From: Chamaea fasciata
Taxonomy: Eukaryota > Chordata > Aves > Passeriformes > Sylviidae
Assembly (NCBI GenBank): GCA_029207755.1
Contig: JARCOQ010000001.1
Location: 88,709,637 to 88,773,636, forward strand
Direction of reading: 5' to 3'
Length of the DNA: 64,000 nt
Shown here: piece by piece, positions 25,508 through 38,391 of the stretch
Layout of the letters: the number at the start of each line of letters is the position of its first letter
Position numbering within the stretch: the first letter of the stretch is position 1
Notes under the pieces: model-generated
Databases searched by the model: none
Told to the model about the DNA's origin: nothing
The model's input: the letters and a program-made list of their open reading frames with translations, nothing else
Translations under genes and position numbers: made by a program

Positions 25508-28500
25508 GTAAGAAACTCTTGCACTGACTCAGAAAATTACTAGTTAAACTGTACAGTTAAAATGTATAGGGCCAGATAGGGGCCAGTGACCGACATAAGT
25601 GTTGAGAGGGTATGGGGTAAGGCCTCCAAAATGCACGGGCTTTAAAAGGGACTACAAGAAGAGTGATGGTGGGGTTGATCTACCCTCTCAGAGGATAAGG
25701 AAGAACTGTGAGAGCTGTTGGGTGCGCTGCAGGAGCAAAAGGAGCTGCCAGGATCCAGGTTCTGGTGTTGCAGAACCCAAATGGACAAGACAGAGGAAAC
25801 AGCAATGTCCCGCAGCTTGCTGAGTAAGCCTGTGGTGTCCTGTCCCTTCCTCCTTTTGCTTCTCAGTGCTGCCAGGATCATAAGCTGCTGTTATTCAGGA
25901 AAAACCGGTTTGGCAAAGCCCTGAGGCAGTCCCCCACACAGTTTGCAAACAGCTTTGCAAACAGCAGCTCTCACTGTTCTGCATCGTCCCCTGTGAAATG
26001 CTGGCCCCCACAGAGCAGCAGCAGGGTGAGAGGGGAAGGGTAACCAAGATCCACCGCTTTAATGTAGTTGAGACTTGTTCACAACATAGTTTATATTTTT
26101 GGTAAAGTCAGTTCACATTTTTCTCACTAGGTCTATATTTGGAGAAAACTTGCAATTTCAGAGAGAAGGGTGTTTTTTTGTTTCCTTAAACTTTAAACAC
26201 CATATTAAATTCAAGAAAATTGTAAGAGCCAAGTAGCTCTTTCAGCCATTTTTGTTTCTACATACTGCCTGTTTTTTGAAAATAGGATCCATTTTTTTCC
26301 ACTACTAATTTCATTGGTTCCTAATCAAATGCAAAATCTGGACTACAGAGTTTGGCCTTCCCTCTGGAGGCCATTCTCCCAGAGCAAGATGTAACCCATC
26401 CATGGGATGCCACCATCCCAGGATACACGGGGAGCAGTACCACCTCTGACCTTTGGCTCAGCTGAGGTCCTGCTGCCTAACACATGCTGTGTTGCTTAGC
26501 TGCTGCCTCAGTTGTTGTGATACATTTTCATCTGTACCAGTTGCAGAAAGCCTTTCTTGTCACAACACAGCCTCCTGCATTGAACAAGAGAAGCAAATAC
26601 TAAGCACCAAAAAATCAGGGAAAAAAACAGCTGAGGGCAATGACTGATTTTGATGTTTTTTTTTCTCCATCTCTAAAGTGCAAAAAACACCTGGGCATTG
26701 TTACAGGAGTAATACTGAAAAATGTTTTTCAACCCTCTTTGACCAGAGAGGTTGGACTAGATGACCTCCTGTGACCCCTTCCAACTATAACCATACTGTG
26801 ATATCTCTATGGGAACAAACCATTTCTATTCCATTGAAACTAAAATTCAGGGATATACATCTCACTGCTTTACAAACTACAGCAAATTATCAACAGCATC
26901 CCAATGCCCTGTGCACTGCAACATACAGAAGCAACTGTGGAAGAAAAAATATGTATTCATGCAATGAAAGTCTATTACAGTCATGTGCACAAGGTGACTA
27001 GTAAGGGTTGTGCAGGTCACCTTCACTGTAACTATTTCCAAGAAGGCAAGATTGAAAAAATAATATCTTACCCATACTTGGAGAAATTATATTGTTAGCA
27101 CATATAGAAATGCTTGTACTCATCAGTTATTAAATCCAAAACAAAGAAAAAATCCATTATACTGAACTGTATTTCTTGATACAATTATCATCAGCAGGGG
27201 GCTGACCTCTAGATCTGTCATGTGGAGTTCTAACCCTTGGCCAAAACAAATAGGAACTAGCACTGAGACTCGGAGATTTTTTGTTCCCCTGCTTGTAATG
27301 TTTTATGAAAGTCACTAATGACATGCTTCCCCTGTGCGCTAGAATGTCCCAGACCCTAACTACCTCCACAACTAGAAACATTGATAGAAAAGCCATGCTG
27401 TGCTTAGCCTCTGTCCACTTTCCACTTTCCACCTTTCTCATTGCTCTTTTTACTGCATTTCCCACAACTCCTGCCCTTTGTATCTCTTACCTCTACATGC
27501 TTGAGGTGAGGCCTCTTCCTCAAACTCTAGTAACCTCTCCTCTCTTCATATTTCTGTGCGTGAGGTCAGCTGGTCTCCAACAAGCTGAGTGCCAGCAGGG
27601 AAATTGCTCTGAGCACAGAAGAGACAATGCTTCTGCTTTACATTCCCAAATGCTGCAACACAGCAGCCCCCTGGCAACAGGAGAGGTGCTTGAGGGGAAG
27701 AATGGATAAACAACTGCAGTAGCAATAGGATGTGAGATGAAATGTGGCCTGGGCAGAGACAAGTTTCAGGAGGCTTTCACTGAGCCTCTCTGAGGTGCCA
27801 CAGACAGCTTCAGCAGGCCGAACAATAAGCCTCTAGGAGAATTATAGTCATCAAGCTTTTCTGCAGTAAATGCCTTTATCACTATTTTTAGCCCCAAACT
27901 CCTAAATATCCCATTCCTCTCAGCTGCTTTACCCCCAGTAAAGAACAAGGAACTCAAAGCTATCGAGTGTGCATTCATGCTGCCTATACAGCTCTGCTAA
28001 CTCCTGTTGCCATTGTACTTTATGCTAAATTTTAAGGCTGTCTTCCAAAAAAACCCAGCACTTCTATATGAGATAATGGCATGATATCTCCAAGGATAGG
28101 CAAAACCAACACCTTCTGAGGAGCAGGCTAACTGCATTAGCTTTAACTTTCTGAGAGCACCCCCAAAACACACTGAATGTGAGGCACTCATCCTCGATAA
28201 ATAGCATAGCTCGAGTAGCTAGTATGGAACTGAATAAAAGGTCTGCAAGAAAGCATTGTCAAGAGATCTGCCTAATAGGATTGCAAGTAACTATTTGATG
28301 TTGATATAATAACATGACACTATTAGCAAATCACACTATCAAACAGCATGTGTATATGCATTAAAACTGCAATAAGAACTGAGTGAAAGAAGGCTACAGT
28401 ATTCTGCTATTTAATTAGAAACAACATCAGAAAACAGAATATGTATTATTAGAACTGTAGTTGTATTATTAGTTATTGCATTACGAAGAGCTCTGTTTAC

Positions 28501-31500
28501 AAAATGTAGAATGGTTTATGACCCACTCAGCTCTCCTGTGAGATTTGAAGATCTCTGCCCTTTAGTACTCCAGATCAAGAAAAAAATCTCTCCACTGTTT
28601 TCACATTAATGACATGACAATATTACAGATGGCAGCTGTAAATAACTCATTCTCATTTGTAGCCATTCCTTCTGGGTGGAAGAGAAGGGAAGGAATAGGA
28701 CTGCAAAATGTTGGGAGAGAGCTATGATGTCATTGGCAACCGATAACATCAAATTCAACCAGGCCTGGGGTCTTGTGTAGTTGAATGTGGGATACCTTGA
28801 GCTCAACAAATAGACTGAGACAGGGCTCTATCCTCCAGCAACTAACCCACCAGTTCTCTACCCCTTGCTGCCTGCACCAATGCCTACACCCTGCCCCTGC
28901 TCCTGCAGAAAGATGCAAATTGCCTTTACTGTTTTAGGGTAGGAGAAGAGAGGTGTTACTTTACGAGCTGCCACCTCTCCCATCTTCTCCTCTGCAGGAG
29001 CAGCCATCACCTCACTTCCACGGGCTGAGCACAGAGCAGAGAAATGCTTGCCCATTCTCTGTATCTGCTGTTCAAACAGCTGTTCCCTGTTTCCTTCAAG
29101 GAAAGTGAAGCAGGAGGGATGGAAAAGTCACAAAAGCTGGATCTGGCAGTAGGATTAGCTAGATTTAGAAAACTTGGTAAATGAAGCCAGCTGGCTGTAG
29201 TCTTCAAACACAAGCCAGAAATATCCTAAGCTCTGCAGCCCTCCTGACTGTCTCTTCGGTACTGTATGTTGGAATCTAGGAGCTGGTGGGATGTCCTTGC
29301 CAAGTGCGTAATGCCTGGTGACGCATCTGCAAATCAGAAACAGGAAAGAAAAGACTGTGATCCCTTGGATCCAGCCTCTTGCCCTTGGAAAGCCTGAATC
29401 TGAAATTTAAGCATGAAGCTGGACTTTAATTTTCAAAAAAGCTTTCTCCCTCTGAAGTGTCTGGAAGATACTGGTTATTCTTGGCTGCAAATATATTCTA
29501 AAAACAAATCTATCATGGCTTTCAGCTGAAAATGTCTGGAAGTATGTAATGTGGCCTGGAATAGGATTTAGCTCACTCATCCCTTAGGTGACCTCAGTAA
29601 AGATGTTTCCTAAGAGTTCTAACTAGCTTGGCATGTGCCAGAAAAAAATGTCATTTTAAAAGCAGGGTTCAACTAATCTTAGCCATCTTCCTTGGGTTAA
29701 TGTAAGTCTTGCCTCTATACTGATCATGAAAGCTAGACAGTGAACTTGAGTGAAAGATGATATTGCTAATGGCTTTTATTTGCACAGAGGAATGGTGTGT
29801 TGACAGGCAAGATAGGATCTAATTCGGAAAAGGGAGTAACTTCCCCAGAAATGGGTAAAGCTGTAACCCAAAGTTGTACCCATCTTGGCTGTAGCCTGCT
29901 TTGGAGAGACATCATTGATCTTGAAGTTCTATATGAAATTTATGCTTTTGGGCATGCAAAGGAAGACCTCACATTTGACAGAGCTGAGCAGGCAGGCACT
30001 GAGGAGCAGCAAAAGTGAGCCGCTCCATAATGGAATGTAAACCCAGAGTCACCAAAACAGGCAGAGGCAGCAGCCTCACCTATGAGATGTAAAGCATGGC
30101 AACACACGAGCCAAGTAGGTCTGGTGACAGTCACCAGGTTTAGACAGGAGTCCAGACCATCAGACAAGTCCATGGATGATGAGAGAGGCATAAGACTAAG
30201 CAGGACATGAAGTCAGCAAGTCCAGATGTGGATCAGTGAGAGATGTAGCCAGCCACAGGCACAGCTGCAGCCTTGCTCAGCAAATGGGCAGTGGCTACAG
30301 TGTAACTCCAAAATCAGGGAGAAAGCAGCTATTGAGGCTTCTTGCTTCTTTCTCAAGAAGCTCCAAAGCCGGTCAAGGCCTCTTAAACCATACTCTCCAA
30401 CAGCTGTACCATGTCAAAGAATCTGCCTTGAGCACAGCCAACTAAACTCTGTGCAGGGAGTGCACACAGAGCTGTTGCTACTTGGCCTTCACCTCGGCTC
30501 CATCAGGAATTAAGAGCTGAGAAGCCCCACCCTCCCATTGTATACAAGGGAGTTGAGCACCTGGATGAACTCTTAGAGAGAAGGATAATTCCTCCCCAGT
30601 ACATTGCAAGTGAAGTCTTTAAGTACCACCATAGAAGGGGATTTTCCCATCACAGACAGCACATAGTACTTTTCTGCAGCCATGATCTGATGGAATGGGG
30701 CCCAAGACTCACCCTCTTCTTGGTGCCTCTAGCAACACCACACCACAATCTGATAGCATAGGCTGCACAGTGCGTTGACAGGATGACACTCTGGGCTGCA
30801 GGAATCCACCTTTGCCCCACAGTGGGACTCTCCTGCTGGGAGTTCAGGTTCAGCTCTCACACTTCGGACTCAATCAAACAGTTTCTAAATCCCTGGAGAA
30901 CTGTGCATCCACTTTCCCAATCTTATATCCTTTTGCACCAGGAGGGCACACCAACTTAAAATTAACTGTGTTAATCATTTTGAAGATTCTGCTACATTCC
31001 TTGATGTAGCTTACTAAGCCATTTGGTAAGATACACTGAGCCTATTTAAATAACTGAACAAAACCCTCTTGAAGGTTTATCTTAAGCTATCCATTTACCT
31101 ACAAATAAGTTACAGATACACTTAGATTTGGTATGCTTTTATTGGTTACAACATTCCTGTAATTTACTTGATTAATTTACATGCATCAGGGACATAAGTA
31201 AATAAAAAAATGGAAAGTAAAGAAAAATGGAAATAAAAATACAGTACATACGACCAGGGGTAACAATTTTTCTATAGACACATAGGCCATGACTGCTCAG
31301 AAGATGTCAGGAAATCATTCTTCTTGATAAGGTTTAATAAAGTACTCTCAGGTATAGTTTTAATTCCACATTCTTCTGTTAGTCTATGTTTCCACAATAT
31401 TTCTTTCACTGTGCTTCATTTTTGCTCATTTATTTTAATTCAGTCAGTGCTGATTCATTCTAGATGTTTGATTTAATCACTGCTGACTCTCCATTGCTAC

Positions 31501-34500
31501 TTCCCTTCTGCTTTGGCATATTAAATTTGGTCCAGTATTTTATAAAAACATATTGCTGCAGAATCCCCAGATCCTAATCCATAATTATTCCACTCTAGAT
31601 GTCCCTCTATCCACCAGAATTTTATGAATAATCTATCTGATATGTTAACATATTTTCAAAGTTATGATAGCTTTCAGGTCTTTTTTAATCATGTTCATAT
31701 GAACTAGTTCTTAGACTGACATCAATGGCAGAAGAATTAGTAACATCAAATGTGCATTCTTAATAAAATGTCCCTACCCTTAAATACCACTAAGAAACTT
31801 TTCCTTATCCTTTTTAGACTTTTTAGAATCCTTTCCCCATCTCCTATTCTGGCATATCCCCATTATTGAGAATTTCAGAACAGCCTATGCCTTTCGACAC
31901 AGAGAAAGCAAGTTTCACCAAAAATGTACCAAAAATGCTAGTTAGGCATACGGTGCACACTTTTACCCAAATACCACAAACCAGCAGAACTAATGTGTGC
32001 GTAAACATGGATTTCCTTTCACAAGGGTACTGTTTGCAACCCTTGGGCCTGTGGTTGAATTTGATGTATGTATGTATGTACTTTGTTTCAGATTACCGAT
32101 GTCCATCAAGACAGATTTCAACAGCTTTGCTTTAGAGATATGGAGCAATCCATATGCATGTGCTTCTGTGTTTATGTGGGAGACACAAGCCTATAAATCT
32201 TCCTTCATAAATGACAAATTATGATCTCTTCACATGTTCCACTCTGCCTCTCCTGCCACTCATATTCCATTTCTCAAATCTAATCTTTCAAATGTTGTCC
32301 TTTCATCTTCTTTTAAATGCAACTGATAAAGTGAAGTGGTATTAAACCAGACCAACAGATTTTTTTTTCCTGGTAAACATTCAATTGAACCCACTGCCTG
32401 GTTTGTCTTTAAGGAAGAATATTCACAGCTTAATAATGTTTTAGCACAAAAGGAGCATCATGTGCTAGATGAATCAAAATGTACCCGAACTCATATTTTT
32501 AAAGCTTCCATTTAGCCAAAAATACATTTCTGCATGCATTAACTACATGCAGATATGTTACACCATGGTGAGCCCTCTCCACAGAAGCATGAAGGAGAAG
32601 TGACTAAGATCTCATGTGTTTCTCTAGCAAAAAAAAAGCAGCAAGGAAGAAGAATCCTATTCAATCAGCAAGAGTAGGACTGCAATTAAAATATTTTCAT
32701 GGGTATTTTACAAAGTTGTTTAAAATTTGCCCTGAGAAACAAGGTTTTCCTCAGAAAAGCCTTTAGGACTCCTGATGTAAACCAGCATCCCCCTTGTGGC
32801 TATTTCAGTTTTATTTGAAGCTGCTCATGGTTCTGTGCATCAGAAACACACCCTTTCTACATCTAGACATCTACAAGAAATGTTTTAGCACTTCACTTCT
32901 ACTAAGATAAAAATCATCATATTTCAAAGCTTTACCATTTTGAGGTCAAAATCTACTCTGCAAATCAGGGTTTCTAAGTGAAGTCAAAAATGACCAGGAT
33001 ACTTGTGTCACCAATGAGCTATTTTAATTAAGGCTGATTGTTAAAAGGGGACGGAAAAATCTAAACAAATATTCCATGTTTTCTCCAATTAATTTTTAGG
33101 AAGATGCTATTTCACCTCTGAAATTTTTCTAATTAATTTTTTCTAAATAACACAACTCTTAACAAAATCAATACTATAACTCTTCTAAACATAAAGGTGG
33201 TTCTTGGCAAACAAACATTACTACTAATATTTTTATTAAAATACATGGAAAAGTATTTTAATGGAAAAAATGGAAGGCATCAAAAATTCTTTGCAAACCA
33301 CCCTTCATATTTTCAGTAATTTTCAGCAGTATTCAAAAATTGGGACCAGCTGTAGATCTAACTAAATATATTGAAATTATATGTTAAAAATGCCTCTGAA
33401 CTTGTAATATAAAAATTTACATATTTTACTTTCCCTTCTCCCAAAGACATACTTGTGTTGCACTTTAGTAACATACAATATTTTGAGACAAACAAATGGG
33501 AGATTATATATAATCAGTTCTAACATGTCACACGATGTACATTACAACATCTATAGTTTTAAGGTATTTTTCCCTTTATAAGCAACTTTTTTTCCTTTCT
33601 AACAAATACCAGACAAGACATTGCCACAATGTGCCAACTGGGGTATAAGCCTAGGAGGAACAATGAAAATAGAATGAAAGAATTTAACAAAATGACTGAT
33701 TTCCCTTCTGCATACTGTTACAGTGGCTCCTTAAACTGAACTTTCTGACACTGGTCTCAAATCCATTTGCAGAGTAAGCAGGTCCCTTAAGGTGTTTTGT
33801 AATGTCATTCCATTACTCCAAGACCTTCAAGAGGATACTTCCTAATTTTCCTGAAAAACTATCTCCTAAAACTGTGTCCTAGAGATTGAGCTGGTCTGTG
33901 CAGAGCAGCTGAAGCTAGAGATACTGGTGGGTTACCTATGATGGACCCAAGAGCCACACTGGGCATATACTGGCAGCTTCACTAAAAAATGTATGGTGAG
34001 TCATTCTTGAAATGATGACTGCTGTGGATTAGGAAAAGTGTGTACAGTTCCATTCATGGCAGGCATAAACATTCAGTGACACTCTGTAGGTACCAGAATG
34101 TGATCAGCTATAATTTCCAGTTCTCGGGATGCGTAAGAATTGATCTCAGGTTTTTATTGCAAAATGTTTTAATACTTATTAGCCTACTCTGAAATGTTTT
34201 CAAAGTTTACTTAAAATCTCCAGTCATTCTTGAAAACTCCTTTTAGTAATATACACAAAGGGTAGATAATGACGGTTGTCAAAGTAATACATAATGATTA
34301 CTCCAAGAAACATTTTCTAGCATCCACCTACCTGCAGTCAAAATGAATACAAGCCAGATCCCAATATTTTGACCCAAAAGGTAAAAATGAATTACAAACA
34401 ATTATATGGAAAAGTCTACTCCTATTCTCTGTTTACTATAAATGTATATGTAGTTTGGTGTTGGGATTTTTTTTCAGATATATTTCCACGCTGTGATCCA

Positions 34501-36620
34501 GCTAGCCCTGAAACACATGACTGCCCTTTCACTGACTTTAACTACAGCTAGATCATGCCAGTTTTAAAAGACAAATCTTTTACATGGTTGTTTTATGAGA
34601 TGATTTTTACAACGCTGACTTCCTATATAGATAAATCGTCCTTAAGTGTAAATTTGAAGATGCAGTACACAAAATTTTCCATAGCAGAAATTTTCCATTC
34701 TCTTTTATCTTCATTACTGTACTTCCCTATTACAAGGGAAGAATGGTTTACAGCCTAGTTGCAGTGTTTACTTTAGCTTAATCCAAATAGTTGACCCCAT
34801 TAAATCAATTTCAACTCCTGCCCTTTGCTTTTACTTCAAATTCAAATGCTAGGGTAGAAATGAGCAAAAACTTGAAAGAAATCTATTTAAAAACAGAAAA
34901 TAAGTAAGTTCGACCAGAAATAACCTCTACCTCCAGCAACACAGATTTACTTGTTTAGTAAACTACATAATACTGCAAATTGAAAAATAGAGCATGACAG
35001 CTTTTGTTAACTCATGCTAATTATATGCTATCATGCCTAACACCTTAGTCAGATTTTAGGCATCTGAAAGCTACTGATTGACAGGTCTCATTTGAAACTC
35101 TAAAAAACTTTTTAAAAAAAGAATCACAGTTAGTAGGTTGCAGAATATGCTCTTAGTCACTATCAGTCATGCTCTCCAGTCCCAATGGGAAAATATAATT
35201 CACTGTTAGTTATTTGAAGTGTGATGCTTTACAAAAGCCCTGAGATAAAAACTCTTACTCTAGATAAAGTCCCAAGAGCAAGAAGCATTTAGGGTTTAGG
35301 CTCCTAGGCTCTTACAGGGTCTTACATGGTAGTTAATGTTAATAGGCCCACATTACGGGTAAGGACGGGCTTTCAAGCAGAAATTCTCTTTCCAATTATA
35401 TATGAGCTGGAGGAGAAAGTACTTGTGCGTCGTCCTCATGCTTTCAGTGACCAGCCACATCCCAGCTAGCATTTGTGATAACCTTTATCTACTCAGAGAG
35501 AGAGTTTAGGTGGATATATTTTTAGAGGCTCTTCTCTTTGTGATTTGTAATTCATAGGCTCAGTGTCGAAAGCATTCAACAGCCACTCATAATTTCATTT
35601 CACACATAAAACACCTACATTTAAGGGACATTACCAAGGCTGTAAGGTCCAGAGCTAAATACCTAGGCAATGCCCAAATGAAGGTTGCCTCATCAACATT
35701 AATTCAGTCTCCTTATACATATGGATTATAGTAGGGCTTCTAATTGCATGATGACAGCCATTTTTTACTATCCTACCATTTGCTTCATCAGTGCATGGAG
35801 TGGGCAGTGTTCACTTAATGAGCCAGTATTAAATATTTTGCTTTCCCCTCCTTGAGTGCATGGCATCAAGTCATTTAAATCCTGTTCAGAAGATAGAAAT
35901 CTTAATTTCCTCATAGGTTTTTCATTGGTGTTTCACTAAAGTATATGAATACTTTACAATATTAATGGATTTATTTGTTCACAGAATTCCTACTGAATGA
36001 AAATTATGTTTCTCCCTGTTCCACAACTAAGAAATAAAGACATAAAATGATCAAGAGTAAAAAGTAGCTGTTACTTTTAAATGCCCAAGATGAGACAACA
36101 AGAAACGGAGTTTTGGAATAGCTGCATCTTCTCAAGAATAAAAATCACATCATGTGTTCCAAGTACAGCTTCCACTGATATCTGCAAATTAATCGACCAC
36201 TTAAATATTTCCACTAGTCAGGTATCACAGCCTCAAAAACAGCATTCAGGAAAAGAGAGACTGCAGCTATTGAGAAGTTGAGATAAGAATTGTTTTAGTG
36301 GCAAAACTAGGAACTTAGAACACGCAATCTGCGGCAGCAACAGAGCTGTAACCTATGTCTTTGGGGCCAAAAGACAGCAATCTTTTCTTGGTATCATTCA
36401 GTGCAGCCCTTAAATTCTGCAGCATGTAGAATATAAGGCAAGGACTTTAGAGCAAACAGCCTGTTCTACTACCTGCCACAGATCATCTCCTCCATTGAGT
36501 GATTTTTCCTTCTCTTTTCTAATCAGTTTTTAAATTATTATTCTGTTTCTACCTCTTCCTCCCCCTTTCTATTTCTCTGTTCTCTTCCTATTCTCATCTT
36601 TATTTATTTCTTCTTACCAG
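25508..36620. other. PHACTR1: Intron between the first coding exon and exon copy A
   Basis: This 11.1-kb intron starts GTAAGA and ends ACCAG. Just inside it, 25560-26060 is a more GC-rich patch of unknown type. A CR1 tail remnant lies at 26731. The region around 30040-30520 is GC-richer and contains CAGACAGG/CAGACAAG-type words that may be a decayed unclassified repeat. From 31 to 36.5 kb the sequence is strongly AT-rich, and I see nothing further in it. Confidence 0.75.
26731..26803 (+). mobile_element. CR1 3'-tail remnant
   Basis: About 70 bp match only the last part of CR1: GAGGTTGGACTAGATGACCTC, then CCCCTTCCAACTATAACCATACTGTGAT. It lies in the intron 1.2 kb downstream of the first coding exon. 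Severe 5' truncation is usual for this family. Confidence 0.8.
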
Positions 36621-36767
36621 CTCGTCGGGCAACTCTTCTCACTGTGCCCACTCTGGTGACAGCAACTTCTGAGGATGACATAGACCGGAGACCCATCAGA
36701 AGACTCCGGTCTAAGAGTGACACCCCTTACTTGGAAGAAGCTCGGATCTGCTTCAACCTTGATAATG
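36621..36767 (+). CDS. PHACTR1: PHACTR1 alternative exon, copy A (49 residues)
   Basis: The upstream tract is pyrimidine-rich (36538-36618) and ends TTACCAG. The donor is AATG|GTAAGA. With the G carried from the previous exon, the 147 nt read [10 protein letters not shown] and end Cys-Phe-Asn-Leu-Asp-Asn. This is the PHACTR1 segment rich in Arg and Ser (Arg-Arg-Pro-Ile-Arg-Arg, then Arg-Ser-Lys-Ser-Asp-Thr-Pro-Tyr) that precedes the basic NLS region in the full protein. It differs from copy B at 8 of 49 residues: 13 Val, 14 Thr, 16 Thr, 19 Asp, 29 Leu, 39 Glu, 44 Cys, 49 Asn. Most changes are conservative; 39 (Glu for Ala) and 44 (Cys for Ser) are not. About half of third codon positions are G or C (24 of 48). 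An open frame with heavy synonymous divergence from copy B argues for a maintained exon rather than a dead duplicate. Confidence 0.88.
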
Positions 36768-38212
36768 GTAAGACCACACCTTCCCTAAACAGCATATGAT
36801 GTTAATTAAAGCCTTCTTTTTGAGACGCAGATGGACCAGATGGTACCTCCTCGTTCACAAGCGATGTGATGGTTTACCAGACATCCAAAGATGCCAGGGC
36901 GGTCTAACTACAAGCACCTGCATATGTATGAACAGGGATCGTTTTCAAAATTCTCCTGCAAGTGCTAACTAAAACTTTTTCCCTGTTTTAGCTGGGGTGA
37001 GCTAGTGAGATCACACCAAAATAGAACTGATTTGCAAACAAAATATATCTTATCCATTCCAGGCATCCAGAAAAACGAAAGTTCTTGAGAACATTTATGA
37101 AGGGATTACAGCTAACAGCAGACTTCAGCTAAACCCAATGTTACAGCCATTGAAGAACATGCAGCACAAGCCAAAACCTCAATAGGACTGATTGGCAAAC
37201 ATGTAACAGGAAACTCTTGACTCTGCAGGAATGAGTAAGAGAGCCGTCCTTCAAAATTCAGACCAACTAGTGTTACTATCACGGCCTTCAGTTAGTGAGC
37301 CCCAACATTCCTTCCCTGGTCTTTTTTTCTCATTGAAGTTGATCAAAACAAAAGATTTTGGAAGTACTGACAACTTAGTGACTTTAAGCAGAATAGTTTT
37401 GTTTGTTTGTTCTTTTTTTAAAGGCCTGAGTTAAATGGCATGAGCTAGTACACTCTTAGGCACAGATTTTAACTGTCTAACTCTTACTTTACATAGTGCT
37501 TTTGTGCTACCCACTTTTTTTTAATAGCATTTTAAATTATTTATATTACACTAACCAACCGAAATTAGAGCCCTAAAGTGGCAGGCAGCCTATAAACCAC
37601 AGAGTAAGAATGTCTACATATAAAGAGCTGATTACCAAACAGAGAAACAGAAACAAAACACCGAGCCCAGTTTGCAGCCGGAGAACGGAGTCTCTGGTTT
37701 TTGCAGATGGTCACATTTTTCTCAAAGACCTGCCGGAGCGACTTAGGAAGGCGAGCCCGTGGCTTGGAGTGCTGGTCAGTTTCAAACGTTGAGTGCAGGT
37801 TCCTCAGTCCCCCTGGTATTTTAAACTGCCAAGGTGTGGCACACTATCCCGCTTTACGTAATGGGTTTGCCCAAGGAAAGAGGGCAAGGAGGTGAAGAGA
37901 TGAACCATTAGACATCCCACTAAGTCCCGATGCAGCTGTGCTGTGAGCTCCGGACGCCCTGGGCTAGACGGGAGCAGTTCAGGGCGCCGGGCTTGCTGCG
38001 GGCTGGCACCTCTGCCGGCCAGGCCCATCGGCGGCGTTTGGCACCTCAGCCGGGACCTCCCCTGAGGGCGGGAAAGGCGCTCGGCCGGACCCTGCCCGGG
38101 GCGGGGACCGGCAGCGCCGGGGCCGGGGACACCGCTCCGTCCCCCGCAGCGGAGGCGGGCGGGACCCGGCAGGGGCAGCGGGCAGGGCCGCCGCGGCCGC
38201 TCCCGTCCGCAG
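36768..38212. other. PHACTR1: Intron between exon copies A and B
   Basis: Together with the pyrimidine tract, the intron between the two copies is 1624 nt. Composition changes from AT-rich to CpG island across it. There are no repeats. It is long enough that steric blocking between the copy A donor and the copy B branch point (about 1.45 kb apart) is not expected. Confidence 0.8.
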
Positions 38213-38391
38213 ATCCTTGACGGGTTTTCCCTGTCTCTCCCCCTCCCTCCCTGCGCTCCTTTCTCCCTTTCCCTCTCTCCTTCCCCGTCCTCCCCTCCCC
38301 CTCCCGCGCCTCTCTCCCTCCTCCTTTCCCCTCTCTCCCCCTCCGCCCCCTCCTCGCCCGGCCGCCCCGCGCCGCCGCTCGCCCTCGCCAG
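38213..38391 (+). promoter_or_regulatory. Distant-branch-point 3' splice site and 169-nt adenine-free tract of exon copy B
   Basis: From 38221 to 38389 there is not one A: 169 nt of C and T with about 20 G, ending in the acceptor CAG. The nearest upstream A is at 38220 in TTGAC, which fits the branch-point pattern yUnAy. The last AG before the acceptor is at 38211-38212. The branch point is therefore about 171 nt from the acceptor, compared with the usual 20-40. The tract has many CTCTCC and TCTCT runs of the kind bound by polypyrimidine-tract-binding proteins. Long AG-free zones with distant branch points are a known feature of regulated, mutually exclusive exons such as alpha-tropomyosin exon 3. 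The base composition is observed; the regulation is inferred. Confidence 0.7.

Noticed and set aside
25508..26060. GC-richer patch just after the first coding exon, considered as a longer exon or an LTR
   Set aside because: A strong donor ends the exon at 25507. No LTR hallmarks (terminal inverted TG/CA with target duplication, polyadenylation signal pairing) could be made out.
27305..27709. 134-codon + strand open frame with hydrophobic segments
   Set aside because: No family match. Opposite-strand frames are open over the same bases, typical of non-coding DNA.
30040..30520. GC-richer stretch considered as a tandem repeat or SINE
   Set aside because: Recurring CAGACAGG-like words are too diverged to define a period, and no tRNA-type A/B boxes or poly-A tail are visible.
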